Program-made: the position numbers and the translations under genes
The notes under the pieces: generated by a model
What the model was told of the DNA's origin: nothing
What the model saw: the letters and a program-made list of their open reading frames with translations, nothing else
Database searches by the model: none
Shown: in pieces, positions 21,450 through 33,657 of the stretch
How the letters are laid out: every line of letters begins with the position of its first letter
Position numbering within the stretch: the first letter of the stretch is position 1
Source: Corylus avellana
Taxonomy: Eukaryota > Streptophyta > Magnoliopsida > Fagales > Betulaceae
DNA: 64,000 nt
Direction of reading: 5' to 3'
Assembly: GCF_901000735.1 (NCBI RefSeq)
Contig: NC_081551.1
Coordinates: forward strand, 18,442,545-18,506,544

Positions 21450-23607
21450 TTACTCTAAAGATAATTCAAAGTAAAGGGGAGTAACAACCGACTTAACTTT
21501 AAGATACTTGTAAAGGGCATCCAATCCAAAACCACTTCCAAACCCACTCATTTTATACCCTCCAAAATGGCAGTCATTGCTGAGAGCAAAATAACAATTG
21601 ATCCAAATGGTGCCAGCACGAATTAACCTTGAGACAGTGTTAGCCACATTTAAGTTATAGGTTACAATGCCCGCTGCTAGCCCATATCTAGTATTGTTTG
21701 CCCTCTCAATCGCCTCATCAATTGTTCTGTAATTCTTCAATATCAGCTAAAACAGCTAGTTCTTATATAATATTCACACCTAAATGTGTTAAAAATGGAG
21801 TACTCCAAAAATGGTCCATTAGAGCACCATTTTTATCATTATAATGCAGTTATATATCTTCCGTATTTTACTTCATCATGTTCAAACTCTAAATTGCTAA
21901 ATAAAACCATTTTATTGCAAAAAAATGTACTCGATCCCTTGAACTTGGCGAGAGCCATATATATAACAGGCCCATATATTTCATCTTTTGCTATAAGTAT
22001 TTCTTCCTGAGCAAGTCATCAAGAATATTAATAGATCAAGGAAAGGAAAAACTAACAATAACAAGCTAAAAATTAAGATCCCCATATGCATGAATATATA
22101 CCTTGAAATCTGTGAAAATTGCAGGCTCAATGTAATATCCCTTCCACCCAAGCAGTGACAGAGCCAGACAATAAATATTGGGGGTGTCGCTAAAGTTTTT
22201 TTGGCATCTTAAAAATTTTCTCTACCCTAAAAATTTGGTAATTCATACGGATATTAAAGGTTATTCAATCATTCAAATTAATAGTGAAATTAAATTATTG
22301 TTTAGTTAATGTTTATACGAATATAAGCAGCAAAATAAACGTGAAAAAAAAGTTCAATTCCCAATAGAAAAGTGTTCTAGTTTGCTATAGACATGAGCAA
22401 CAACAACAAAAATCCAAACAAGAACTTCAACAATCAAAATAACCATTCAAAATATTATCTAACTATCACAAACACATAATAATACAAATTACTTACGAAA
22501 TAAACTTAAGCACAATTAATAATATCTAAGAAAAATGAGTACATTTCAGTAATCAGAGGTATCTTGAGAGATTTCTTGAAAACAAATCAAACACAAAAAG
22601 GTCTAGCCGAATGATGTAAACCAACAAAAACAAATAATGAATTAGAAAAAGAAATGATGGAACACCAAAAAAAGAAAGAAGTTATCTTCTAAATTGTCTT
22701 CTAAACTTCCTACCCACACTAATTAATTTTGTTACTTATATTTTAGTTTAAATTGTCTTCTATTAATTTTAGTACTTCACCACCTCGGGCATATTCCTCT
22801 ATTTATTTATTTTTTCTTCCTGAAAATTCAACTTCACACCTTCTAGAATTTAATGCTTACAAGTTACATCTATTCTCTTCATTTATTTTTTTTCTTCCTT
22901 CAAATTCCATTCACTCACCCTTCTAGAATCTAAATTCAAAGGCCTATCTTCGTTTATTTTTTCGCCTTAGTCCTCCTCACCTTCTAGAATCTATTGTCTT
23001 TCTATTCTCTTTAATATATATATTTTTTTCCTACCTTAAAACTCACGCCTTCTTTGACTACAACTATTTCTTAAATCTTTTACTTTTTTTTTTTATTATT
23101 TATTATTTATTTTTTTATTTTTTATTATTATTTTTTTTCTCCTTAAATTTCAGTCTTCAACACACGCGCAAGCCTACTCCTTGCAGGCAATTTTTTTTTT
23201 TCTTTTTTCCTTAAAAAATTTTATTCTTATCTTTTAAGTTTTTAACCACTCATTTCTAGAAGATTTCCACCACCACTCATTTCTAGAAGTTTTCCACGAG
23301 ACCCTCACTCCTCAGTCCTCACCTTCTCATCTTCTCTTACCTTCTCATCTCTTCTCAGTGCTCTCACCTCTTCTTTTCTCATCTCAAGACTCAAGCCTTC
23401 AAACAAATGAATAACCAAACACCCACTAGGACTACTACTAATGGAAAAGATGAGAAGGTGAGGAGAAGATGGGGTATCGTTGTAGGGAAAAGACCAACGT
23501 GGCTCCGCCACTGCACGCAAGGATTTGCCCCCAGTTAAGAGTGTGGCTTCTTCTCTCTTGCCATGCTCAATGTAGGAAAGGATTTTTTCAAACTGCTTCT
23601 TATCTGC
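21450..23607 (-). pseudogene. ALDH2C pseudogene fragment, exons 7-9 only (piece B)
   Basis: Only the C-terminal third of an ALDH gene is present: exon 7 at 23522-23607 plus 22102-22152, exon 8 at about 21939-22006 and exon 9 at 21450-21723. Recognisable pieces include [24 protein letters not shown] and [19 protein letters not shown]. Exon 7 is split by a 1361-bp hAT-like insertion and has lost one base next to it. Exon 8 carries a 6-bp insertion and has lost its GT donor. The normal C-terminal codons are replaced by YFELSLE after a short deletion. No exons 1-6 exist upstream; intron 6 sequence fades out near 23760. The piece looks like an old partial duplicate. Confidence 0.9.
22153..23513. 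mobile_element. Non-autonomous hAT-like element inside pseudogene exon 7
   Basis: This 1361-bp insertion has inverted ends CAGTGACAGAGCCA and TGGCTCCGCCACTG (12 of 14 matching). Its 8-bp flanks are CACCCAAG (22145-22152) and CACGCAAG (23514-23521), a target duplication with one mismatch. The inside is AT- and TTCTAGAA-rich without a transposase. The allelic copy in piece C is 31774-33174. Confidence 0.82.
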
Positions 23608-23619
23608 CTTCATGTCAAA

Positions 23620-24007
23620 AAATGTCCTTTTTCAATGGAACCCAGCTCCTAATTAAGGTAAAATTGGTAGGTTACTTTGTCTGTACGTTCTTTGTTATTA
23701 TTATTAATGGTCCATTGTGAAAATTATTTTTCTGATCTAAAGTCATTTTTAAAATTCTGAGGTTATTGCAAATTAGTACAACGGACTGATTTTTTTTTTT
23801 ATTTTGTCTCTTAAGGAAAAAAAAATATTATATTTAGTTCCTAAGTTTCAATGCAATTTCAATTTAATTATTTTCAAGTAAAAAAAAAAAAAAAGTTCTT
23901 TTCAATCTTCATAATTAGGTCTTTTAAGTTTTTCTTTGCTTTCATACATGTCTTTCCATTAACTTATTATCTAATTAATTAGTATATCACGTCAAACTAA
24001 TGATTTT
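23620..24007. other. Decayed ALDH intron 6 sequence and intergenic DNA
   Basis: The first about 140 bp resemble intron 6 of the ALDH genes (ATTTTTCTGATC, AATGGTCCATTGT). The remainder is AT-rich with homopolymer runs. No gene is seen. Confidence 0.45.
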
Positions 24008-24176
24008 ATAAGGAAATAGTGTAAACCAGTTCCTTTGTGCCCATCAATCAGCCATTGACACCTCTGTATATAAAAAAATCTTAAGTTTAAGAAATAAATA
24101 CTACCACAAGAAAAATAATTAATTAATTATTTAAAAAATAAAAAATAAAAACAAAGGGCTGGCTGGTTGGCCACCC
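24008..24176. mobile_element. Left arm of Mutator-like element E2, cut by the gap
   Basis: The arm contains CAGTTCCTTTGTGCCCATC and continues to GGTTGGCCACCC, where the N run starts. The full element in piece C (33658-34490) has a GC-rich repetitive core exactly beyond this point, which probably stopped the assembler. Confidence 0.75.
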
Positions 24177-24276
24177 NNNNNNNNNNNNNNNNNNNNNNNN
24201 NNNNNNNNNNNNNNNNNNNNNNNNNNNNNNNNNNNNNNNNNNNNNNNNNNNNNNNNNNNNNNNNNNNNNNNNNNNN
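24177..24276. other. Assembly gap, 100 N
   Basis: Exactly 100 N. The sequence after it returns to ALDH-a intron 1, far to the left of where piece B ended. Confidence 0.98.
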
Positions 24277-25204
24277 AAATATGAAGGGAAGATAGCAAAT
24301 CAATTAGTAAAGGATAGATAATGACAAGGGATGAGATATGTCACGTCAAGGAAGATTATGCACCATGTACCTATAGACGATAAATAGATTACACACGAAA
24401 CGAAATGGACGTCAAATGCAAATAATTTTTTTTAAAAAAAAAAAAAATTGTTTTGTTGGATATTTAATAATATTACTTATACTTTCAAGTTCAAAAACCT
24501 TGAACCGATTGATTGTTTACCATACATAGTTTACTAAATTTATTTAGTGACGGCGGTGGGTGTTGCTTTCGATCTGAAGATAAGGCTGACAGCATATGAC
24601 AGAGGCACATGCATAAATGTACGTACTCCTAGTAACTTGTTTTTGTTTTTGTTGGAACTATATATATATATATATTCAGTAGTAAATTTGATAAGAACAA
24701 AAAACAAAAGATTTGTGTAATACTTCTCGAATGAAAATAGTGACGAAAACGGAAAATCAACACAAAGAAACACAAATGGATCAGATGAAGTTCGTGAGAA
24801 AGTTTTGAAGACATTCATATATATGCCGTGTGGCTTGTGCTTCTTCTAGATCATTAATGGAGTTCATGGGAAAGAGGTCATTCCCTGTTATTTTATTTTT
24901 CTTTCTCATAAATTCTGTAGCCTCTTGTTGGGTCAAAGAATAATAATTTAATTAGTTGTGTGGCATACTGTCGAATATGTATAGATTAGCAGGATTTTTT
25001 TTTTTTTTTCTCTCTTTTTAGTTCTTTTTAATTTGGGCCTTAATTAATTAGTATATAAACTTTATGCATGTATAGTCAGCCTAGTATCTTAATATAAACT
25101 ACATGTCGGAATACATGGGGTATCATCGGAGTGAAAATATTGTCTGAAAAATCTAAACGTATGAAGTAATTAAGCAGAAGAAAGAGATGTAGAAAATTGA
25201 AAAC

Positions 25205-25295
25205 CTGAAATGGAATCAACAAATTCTCCATTGATGAACAGCTTGGTGAACTTAATCGTTGGGATCTTCACAAAAGAGTCCACCTTACTCGCCAT
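25205..25295 (-). CDS. ALDH-a exon 1 only (partial gene at the start of piece C)
   Basis: This encodes the first 30 residues ([20 protein letters not shown] and on) with an intact start and donor site. The rest of the gene is missing because the piece begins inside intron 1 at 24277. It matches 15671-15761 base for base as far as I can see. It is best read as the cut end of another assembly of ALDH-a, not as a third gene. Confidence 0.85.
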
Positions 25296-25994
25296 CTGAT
25301 CGATCTTTCTCTTTCTCTCTATCTTTCTCTCACACGCGTTTCTGAAGCAGAGCTCCTCCTGCTTGCTGTCTTCTCAATTAATATACAACTCAGTCGTTCA
25401 CTATTCACTACATATATGGACAGTAGCATTTGGTGTAATTGTGAAAAAAAAATAAATAAATAAAAAGCTTTTCAATAATTTTTTTAACTGTTCATTATTT
25501 AATTCTAAATTTTTCTCGAAAAATAAAGAGAATGAAAATAAATCTAAAATGCTGAAAAAAACTACAACATATATATTATAATTTTTTTTTTTGGTACGGC
25601 GTGCAAGTCAAATTCGACATCAGTCAAATAGGTTAAAAATAATATTTTTGATATCTCAAATACAAAAAATGATGTTTAGTAGACTCTCTTACAACTATGA
25701 TAATATCAATCATTAATTTTTATTTTTACAAATCCTTGTTGATCTAAAGGTTAATTTTCAGTCATATGAGAGTCTATTAAATAGCAGTACTCATCAAATA
25801 CCATAATTGAGATGGCATTTGTGTTATGTTAAAATACTACTAGTTCCAAAATTTTAAGTTGATATGAAATATTAAGTTTTATTAATTAATTGATATTTTA
25901 ACACTTCTCCTAACATGTGATTTAAATTCTCTTTCAACAAATAAGAATATCTAACACGTAAAACTCAAGATTTTATATTCAAAATTATTTAAAT

Positions 25995-26206
25995 GAGAAT
26001 AATTTCTATAAGGTCTTGGCATAAATCAAGACCTTTGTGCCTACCAATAAGAGGTTGACACCTCATTTTGGAACAAGATAACAAAATGAAAACACAACAC
26101 CGGATCATACCAAATTTAAACCCTAAAAAAACTCTTCATCTACTTTTCACATTAACCATCCATTACGCAGCCGCCGCCGCGCCACTACCCATGCCGGCAA
26201 CTTACC

Positions 26207-26238
<32 letters not shown>

Positions 26239-26780
26239 TCTACCCCCCAAGTTACACCACCCACCATGCCGCCGCTAACTAGATGCCGGATGTCACCACC
26301 CATGCCGGTAAGTTATCTATCTCTCTCTCTCTCTCTCTCATCGACCGCCCACACTGCCAGATCTCTTAGCTTCCTCTCTTTCTCCGAATCTAATGTTCAA
26401 CCATTGATACATTAATCCCTAACTATGAGATCTCCTCAATTTCACATTACCATGCCCACCGCAATAAGCTTAGACCAAAACTGCCATAGATGTTGCTTGA
26501 TGAAATCAAGACAAAGAGAGGGATGAACCTAACAAAGCTTTGTGCGATGGAGTTTGTTCCATTTAGGGCGGCGACGTCCGGCTTCCGAATGAGCGGCGGC
26601 GGTGGCATAATGGATGGTTAATGTGAAAAAAGTAGATGAAGAGTTTTTTTAGGGTTTAAATTTGGTATGATCCAGTGTTTCATTATCATTTTGTTATCTT
26701 GTTCCAAACTGAGGTGTCAACCTCTTATTGGTGAGCACAAAGGTCTTGGTTTGTGCCAAAACCTTATAGAAATTATTCTC
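25995..26780. mobile_element. Mutator-like element E1, copy in piece C
   Basis: Same 786-bp element and same TATTTAAAT flanks (25986-25994 and 26781-26789) as at 16461-17246. Identical insertion site means it is the same insertion in another haplotype contig. Confidence 0.82.
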
Positions 26781-26911
26781 TATTTAAATTACTATTTATC
26801 ATGCATACAAATTTAAATTAATAAAAAAATTAAATTTATTTATTTAATTAATACTTTATATTATTTAATTATCCTACCGATTGTCCTTTAATTATGCTTT
26901 GAAATTGAAAC

Positions 26912-27657
26912 TAGGCTTGGGTATCGGTCAAATGGTCCGATTTTGCCTCTTATCTAATTTTCGGTTCAACGGTTTATTAACCAATACCGGACGATAAGAA
27001 TTTTAACCGAAATTATCGGTTATAACGGTACACGGTTAAACGGTTTAACCGTGGACTTTATATTGATTTATTTTATTGGGCCAAAAATGTGTTTTTTTGA
27101 CTTTTGAGAGCCAAAATACTTTTTGTTGGGCTAAAATAACTTATTAAAAATGAGTTGTTTTAGGGCCCAAATACTTTTTGTTGGAACCCAAATATTTGTT
27201 TTTTAGGCTAAAAATTGAAGCTTTTTTATATTGATCCACCACAGCTTTTTTTTATATTATAAAATACATTTTTTCAAAGCAAATGGACTAATTAACATAA
27301 TGAATGCTAATTAGACTAACAAAACTAGTTAATGAAAAATGCTTTCACCAAAGGCAAAGAAATCCCAATCAATGCCATCACCAAAAAAAAAAAAATCAAA
27401 CCTACTTAAACCCAAATTAACATAAGGTTACATAGGTATATATATAATCTCAAAACTACGTCGTTTTGGCATCCATACTTAACGGTTTATATCAGTTAAA
27501 CGGTTAACCGATATGAAGTTTCTAACCGGACCGATAAGCATACTGGTATAAAAAATTTAACCGATAGGATATCGGTATATCGGTTATGGTTAATATCGGT
27601 TCGGTTGAAACCGATACATGGTTAGTAATCGATAACCGATTAATCTGTCCACTCCTA
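26912..27657. mobile_element. Non-autonomous hAT-like element, copy in piece C
   Basis: Starts TAGGCTTGGG and ends CCACTCCTA, with perfect 8-bp flanks ATTGAAAC (26904-26911 and 27658-27665). This copy gives the clean boundaries for the element also seen at 17378-18126. Confidence 0.8.
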
Positions 27658-28010
27658 ATTGAAACTAATGGCTAAACTGTGTGTGAACAAACTAGGAAAA
27701 CAGAATAAAATGAATGATAAAATATGGAACGTGCTTGGCGTGAAAACAATTGCTAATTGGCTCTATTCCCAGGCCCAGGCGGCTGTAATCATAATATAAT
27801 ATTATAATTATTATAATAAATTTTATCAATTAATCTGCCACCTCTAATTGAAACTAATGGCTAAACCGTGTGCGGACAAACTAGGAAAACAGAATAAAAT
27901 GAATGATAAAATATGGAACGTGATTGGCGTGAAAAAAAAAAATTGCTAATAGGCTCAATTCCCGGGGCCCAGGCGGCTGTAATCATAATATAATATTATA
28001 ATTATTATAA
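27658..28010. repeat. Two-unit tandem duplication, copy in piece C
   Basis: Same duplication as 18131-18490, with small indels between units and haplotypes. Confidence 0.68.
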
Positions 28011-29394
28011 TAAAATTTCCTTCTCCAATCGGCTTTGAATTATCTGTTTATTTACTATTTAGCCAATAATTCAGTTGGTCAAGAAAGCACTACAAAACAT
28101 ACCTGCTCTGCCCCGAGCTTTTTATTTATTTTTTATTTTATCACCAACTTGGATTTGGAATACTTAATTTAGCTGTCCTATTGCACCCTTGGTTAGGGAT
28201 TGAGATTAATTTCTAGGCTCAAAACTTTAGCCTTTCACCACCGAGAGTGAGATCTAGTGGCATTTGGATTGTCACCGTGAAGACTAGATTTTAAGTTTGA
28301 ATTTCGCAATGAAAAATGATTGGAGTTATTGGCTTGGATGCTACTAAAATCTTTAATAGGGCTAATGTTAACATATGACTCGATTGGTCTTAAAAAAGCG
28401 ACAGGTTTCTCATGAGTGATGTCCAACGAGTAAGTATTAGTTATTACTATGGTCATAGTCGGCTAAAGTAGCCACACCGATCACCCCTTCTTGCTGTTCG
28501 TTGTTCAAAGAACAAGCCACGAAATCAATTGGGCCAAATACCATCCACGACCATAATCACTCTCCATGGCATGGCATCCATTGATAATCTTTTGAAATCA
28601 GGATATAAAACAAATAATAATTTTCAGAGTTTAAGAATATATGTCGAAGCTATCTCCTTGATATTGTTGAATCAAGTATGTTGTTAATTAAATAGTAGCA
28701 GGAAAATCTTCCCCTTCCCCCTTACTATTTTCTTAATGTGGCCTTGATAAATTTTGCGAGCATGTATATATATGAAATGTGCATTTTTATATATAAAATT
28801 CTTTTATCATTCATGTTGTGCCTATTGTTTTAAGTGTAAGGAAAATGAAATTAATAATGGATAAATGCTAGGAATACACAAAGATTTACAAAGGGAGGAT
28901 CGAGCATTTCCAGCAGAGCTTCTAGTAAGTGAGTGAATTCCAGGTGAATGAATAAAGTAATTTTAATTTTAGGAATTAGATTAAATTATAATAGTTTATA
29001 GACAAAGTAATAATTCTGAAAAACTTTAAGGAGACACGTGATTATTACGAAAAATAAACTGTGGTTGATGAAATTTGATTTAATCTCAAAAATTTATTTT
29101 AGGCTTTGCTTTTTAAGAATCAGAGGATTCTATTTGAGAATAATAGAGTTATTTTAGGTTATAGTGATAATATAAAATGATAGTATGGTAAAAAGAAAAA
29201 AGAAATAAAAATGAGAGCAATTTCGTAATTAAAAGTTACAAGGTAAACTTTTAGGTAATGTTTTAAAGTTGAAAAAAAAAAAAGAGAGGGCAAAATCAAA
29301 TAAATGTAATTGCAGTGGGTTGTTTGATTCAAAAATTGATGCAGACTTTGTTATTTATTTCACACACCTTTAATAAACGAAAAATGGTGGTGAG

Positions 29395-29690
29395 AAGTCA
29401 GAGTTTACCTATGCGTTGGTGGAAAGGTAACCTCACACCATTGCTTTTGCCAAAATGGTCCATAAAACCCACACCATTGCAAAGTCAGAATTGACCTCTG
29501 CGTTGGTGGAATGCTTTTGCCAAAATGGTCCATAAAACCCACACCATTGCAAAGTCAGAATTGACCTCTGCGTTGGTGGAATGCTTTTGCCAAAATGGTC
29601 CATAAAACCCACACCATTGCAAAGTCAGAATTGACCTCTGCGTTGGTGGAAAGGTAACCTCACACCATTGCTTTTGCCAAAAGGAAAATA
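29395..29690. repeat. 70-bp VNTR, three full units
   Basis: CATAAAACCCACACCATTGC recurs at 29461, 29531 and 29601, a period of 70 bp. The piece B allele has two units. Confidence 0.85.
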
Positions 29691-29784
29691 AATAATTTTC
29701 CGGCATTTGAAGCAGAACGAAAAATGAAGCATATAAGTATGCAGTGCGAACTTTAGTCTCCATATAGTTTTAAAGTAAACAAGA

Positions 29785-30075
29785 GTTATATATATAATTA
29801 ATTTATTATTATTTTTTTTTAGGTAAATCTCTTCTCATTCCATAAAGCTAGGATTCAAAACATAAAGTTATTACATTACAGAGCATAAAGCTTTTAAAAA
29901 TATAGGCAAAAACAATTCGATTACAAAGTCGTAGATACCTCGAAAAATCTAACAATCAAATTGTATCCATGACCTCCGATTTCACCCATGTACAAACTTC
30001 ATTTATGGCATAGATATTCTCCGGGCAAACTAGATCTAAGACATGGTAAATCATATCCGTACAAAAAAAAAATTA
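29785..30075 (-). mobile_element. Retroposon-like remnant, copy in piece C
   Basis: Same sequence as 20215-20485, with an A-rich tail on the minus strand. Confidence 0.4.
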
Positions 30076-30321
30076 TTTAATCGGCCGTGAGAGATAAGCC
30101 CTCACACCAAAAAAAGTTACGACTATTAATGTTTATCTTTATGTTTATGTTAAATAATTTATTGTTTGGATTATGAAGTTATGTTATCCTTATGTTATGC
30201 CTAATGAATTTCTAAGAAATACCTAGATTCCAATCTTATACAGTTATACGGATGTAATCCATGCTTTGGCATGGAATGCAATGCTTGTAGTACTTCTTAA
30301 ATAAATATGAGTTATTCACGA

Positions 30322-30515
30322 ACTACTCTTTGTCTTCTTTGTTTTTTGGTTTTTGGCTATATCATGTTGAGGTCTAAATACAATGATCTCTCTTCGTCTT
30401 CTTTCTTTTTAGGTTTTCGGCTATATGATGTTTATGTGCTAAATACAATGATATCTTTCTTAGTCTTCTTTGTTTTTAAGTTTTTGGCTATTTGATGTTG
30501 AGGTGCAAAATACAG
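30322..30515. repeat. Three-unit minisatellite, copy in piece C
   Basis: Same three diverged units of about 63 bp as 20748-20938, followed by a slightly longer CT run. Confidence 0.68.
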
Positions 30516-31042
30516 TGCCCTCTCTCTCTCTCTCTCTCTTTGTGGGAGAATCATAGAGAATTATATCATGCATGAAAATAACAAGTAACTTATCTCTGCA
30601 CTGCAACGTTAGTGTTAATTGATTAGTTTGACAAGACATACTATTGATTAATTGAATATTACGTTGATAAAGGAACCTAATTGAAATCGAAGAAAACTTA
30701 AAAATGTAATTGTCAAAATTAAAAACCAAATAATTAAAAAATTAAAATCGCATGAAAATTTAAAGACTAAAATACAAATTTTAGGATATTGAGTTTCGTC
30801 CAAGTCCAGTTACACAAATACAAATAATTTTTGGTTTATTATACATTTTACACGTATTATTTTCCATTTGCTAGGCTTAAAGGGATATTAACAAGTAATG
30901 CTAGGGAAATCTTTTTTTTTTATTCTTCCAAAGTTGACGTGACTTTTAAAATCACAATCGAATTTAAATTCAATAATAATTTTAAAAGTTACATCAATTT
31001 AGAATGATACAAAATGATATTTGGCATTACCCTAAAGATAAT

Positions 31043-33271
31043 TCAAAGCCAGAGAGTATTATAAAGGGGAGTAACAACTGACTTAACTTTAAGATACTTG
31101 TAAAGGGCATCCAATCCAAAACCACTTCCAAACCCACTCATTTTATACCCTCCAAAATGGCAGTCATTGCTGAGAGCAAAATAACAATTGATCTAAATGG
31201 TGTCAGCACGAATTGACCATGAGACAGTGTTAGCCACATTTAAGTTATGGGTTACAATTAGAAAAAAAAAAAAGTTATGGGTTACAATGCCCGCTGCTAG
31301 CCCATATCTAGTATTGTTTGCCCTCTCAATCGCCTCATCAATTGTTCTGTAATTCTTCAATATCAGCTAAAACAGCTAGTTCTTATATAATATTCACACC
31401 TAAATGTGTTAAAAATGGAGTACTCCAAAAATGGTCCATTAGAGCACCATTTTTATCATTATAATGCAGTTATATATCTTCCGTATTTTACTTCATCATG
31501 TTCTAACTCTAAATTGCTAAATAAAACCATTTTATTGCAAAAAAATGTACTCGATCCCTTGAACTTGGCGAGAGCCATATATATAACAGGCCCAAATATT
31601 TCATCTTTTGCTATAAGTATTTCTTCCTGAGCAAGTCATCAAGAATATTAATAGATCAAGGAAAGGAAAAACTAACAATAACAAGCTAAAAATTAAGATC
31701 CCCATATGCATGAATATATACCTTGAAATCTGTGAAAATTGCAGGCTCAATGTAATATCCCTTCCCACCCAAGTAGTGGCAGAGCCAGACAATACATATT
31801 GGGGGTGTCGCTAAAGTTTTTTTGGCATCCTAAAAATTTTCTCTACCCTAAAAATTTGGTAATTCATATGGATATTAAAGGTTATTTAATCATTCAAATT
31901 AATAGTGAAATTAAATTATTGTTTAGTTAACGTTTATACGAATATAAGCAACAAAATAAACATGAAAAAAAAAAAGTTCGATACCCAATAGAAAAGTGTT
32001 CTAATTTGCTATAGACATGAGCAACAACAACAAAAATCCAAACAAGAACTTCAACAATCAAAATAACCATTCAAAATATTATCTAACTATCACAAACACA
32101 TAATAATACAAACTACTTACGAAATAAACTTGAGCACAATATAATTAATAGTATCTAAGAAAAATGAGTATATTTCAGTATATCAGAGGTATCTTGAGGG
32201 ATTTCTTGAAAACAAATCAAACACAAAAGGTCTAGCCGAATGATGTAAACCAAGAAAAACAAATAATGAATTAAAAAAAGAAATGATGGAACACAAAAAA
32301 AAGAAAAAAAAGAAAAAAGAAAAAAGAAAGAAGTTATCTTCTAAATTGTCTTCTAAACTTCCTACCCACACTAATTAATTTTGTTACTTATATTTTAGTT
32401 TAAATTGTCTTCTTTTAATTTTAGTACTTCACCTCCTCAGGCATATTCCTCTATTTATTTATTTATTTTTTTCTTCCTTAAAATTCAACTTCACACCTTC
32501 TAGAATTTAATGCTTACAAGTTACATCTATTCTCTTCATTTATGTTTTTTTCTTCCTTCAAAATCCATTCACTCACCCTTCTAGAATCTAAATTCTAAGG
32601 CCTATCTTCGTTTATTTTTTGGCCTTAGTCCTCCTCACCTTCTAGAGTCTAATGTCTTTCTATTCTCTTTAATATATATATTTTTTTCCTACCTTAAAAC
32701 CCACGCCTTCTTTGACTACAACTATTTCTTAAATCTTTTACTTTTTTTTTTTTTAATTATTTATTATTTATTTTTTATTATTTTTTTTTTCCCTTCAATT
32801 TCAGTCTTCAACACACGCGCAAGCCTACTCCTTGCAGGCAATTTTTTTTTTTTTCTTTTTTCCTTAAAAAATTTTATTCTTATCTTTTAAGTTTTTAACC
32901 ACTCATTTCTAAAAGATTTTCACCACCACTCATTTTTAGAAGATTTCCACGAGACCCTCACTCCTCACTGGCTCACTCCTCACCTTCTCATCTTCTCTTA
33001 CCTTCTCATCTCTTCTTAGTGCTCTCACCTCTTCTTTTCTCATCTCAAGACTCAAGCCTTCAAATAAATGAACAACCAAACACCCATTAGGACTACTACT
33101 AATGGAAAAGATGAGAAGGTGAGGAGAAGATGGGGCATCGTTGTAGGGAAAAGACTAACGTGGCTCCGCCACTGCACGCAAGGATGATTTGCCCCCAGTT
33201 AAGAGTGTGGCTTCTTCTCTCTTGCCATGCTCAATGTAGGAAAGGATTTTTTCAAACTGCTTCTTATCTGC
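31043..33271 (-). pseudogene. ALDH2C pseudogene fragment, exons 7-9 (piece C)
   Basis: The other haplotype of the fragment at 21450-23607. It keeps the normal C-terminal end (YNTLWL then TGA at 31043-31045). It has its own lesions: a TAG at 31193-31195 replacing the conserved Trp of the IWINCY stretch, and an inserted run of about 30 bp near 31250-31280 that duplicates GTTATGGGTTACAAT around an A-tract and brings in stops. Exon 7 (33183-33271 and the part before 31773) is split by the same hAT-like insertion. No exons 1-6 are present. Confidence 0.9.
31774..33174. mobile_element. hAT-like element in pseudogene exon 7, copy in piece C
   Basis: A 1401-bp element with ends TAGTGGCAGAGCCA and TGGCTCCGCCACTG. 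Flanks are CACCCAAG (31766-31773) and CACGCAAG (33175-33182). Same insertion as 22153-23513, differing by small indels. Confidence 0.82.
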
Positions 33272-33657
33272 CTACATGTCAAAAAATGTCCTTTTTCAGT
33301 GGAAACCAGCTCCTAATTAAGGTAAAATTGGTAGGTTACTTTGTCTGTACTTTCTTTGTTATTATTATTAATGGTCCATTGTGAAAATTATTTTTCTGAT
33401 CTAAAGTCATTTTTAAAATTCTGAGGTTATTGCAAATTAGTACAACGGACTGATTTTTTTATTTTGTCTCTTGAGGAAAAAAAATATTATATTTAGTTCC
33501 TAGGTTTCGATACAATTTCAATTTAATTATTTTCAAGTAAAAAAAAAAAAAAGTTCTTTTCAATCTTCATAATTAGGTCTTTTAAGTTTTTCTTTGCTTT
33601 CATACATGTCTTTCCATTAACTTATTATCTAATTAATTAATAGTATATCATGTCAAA

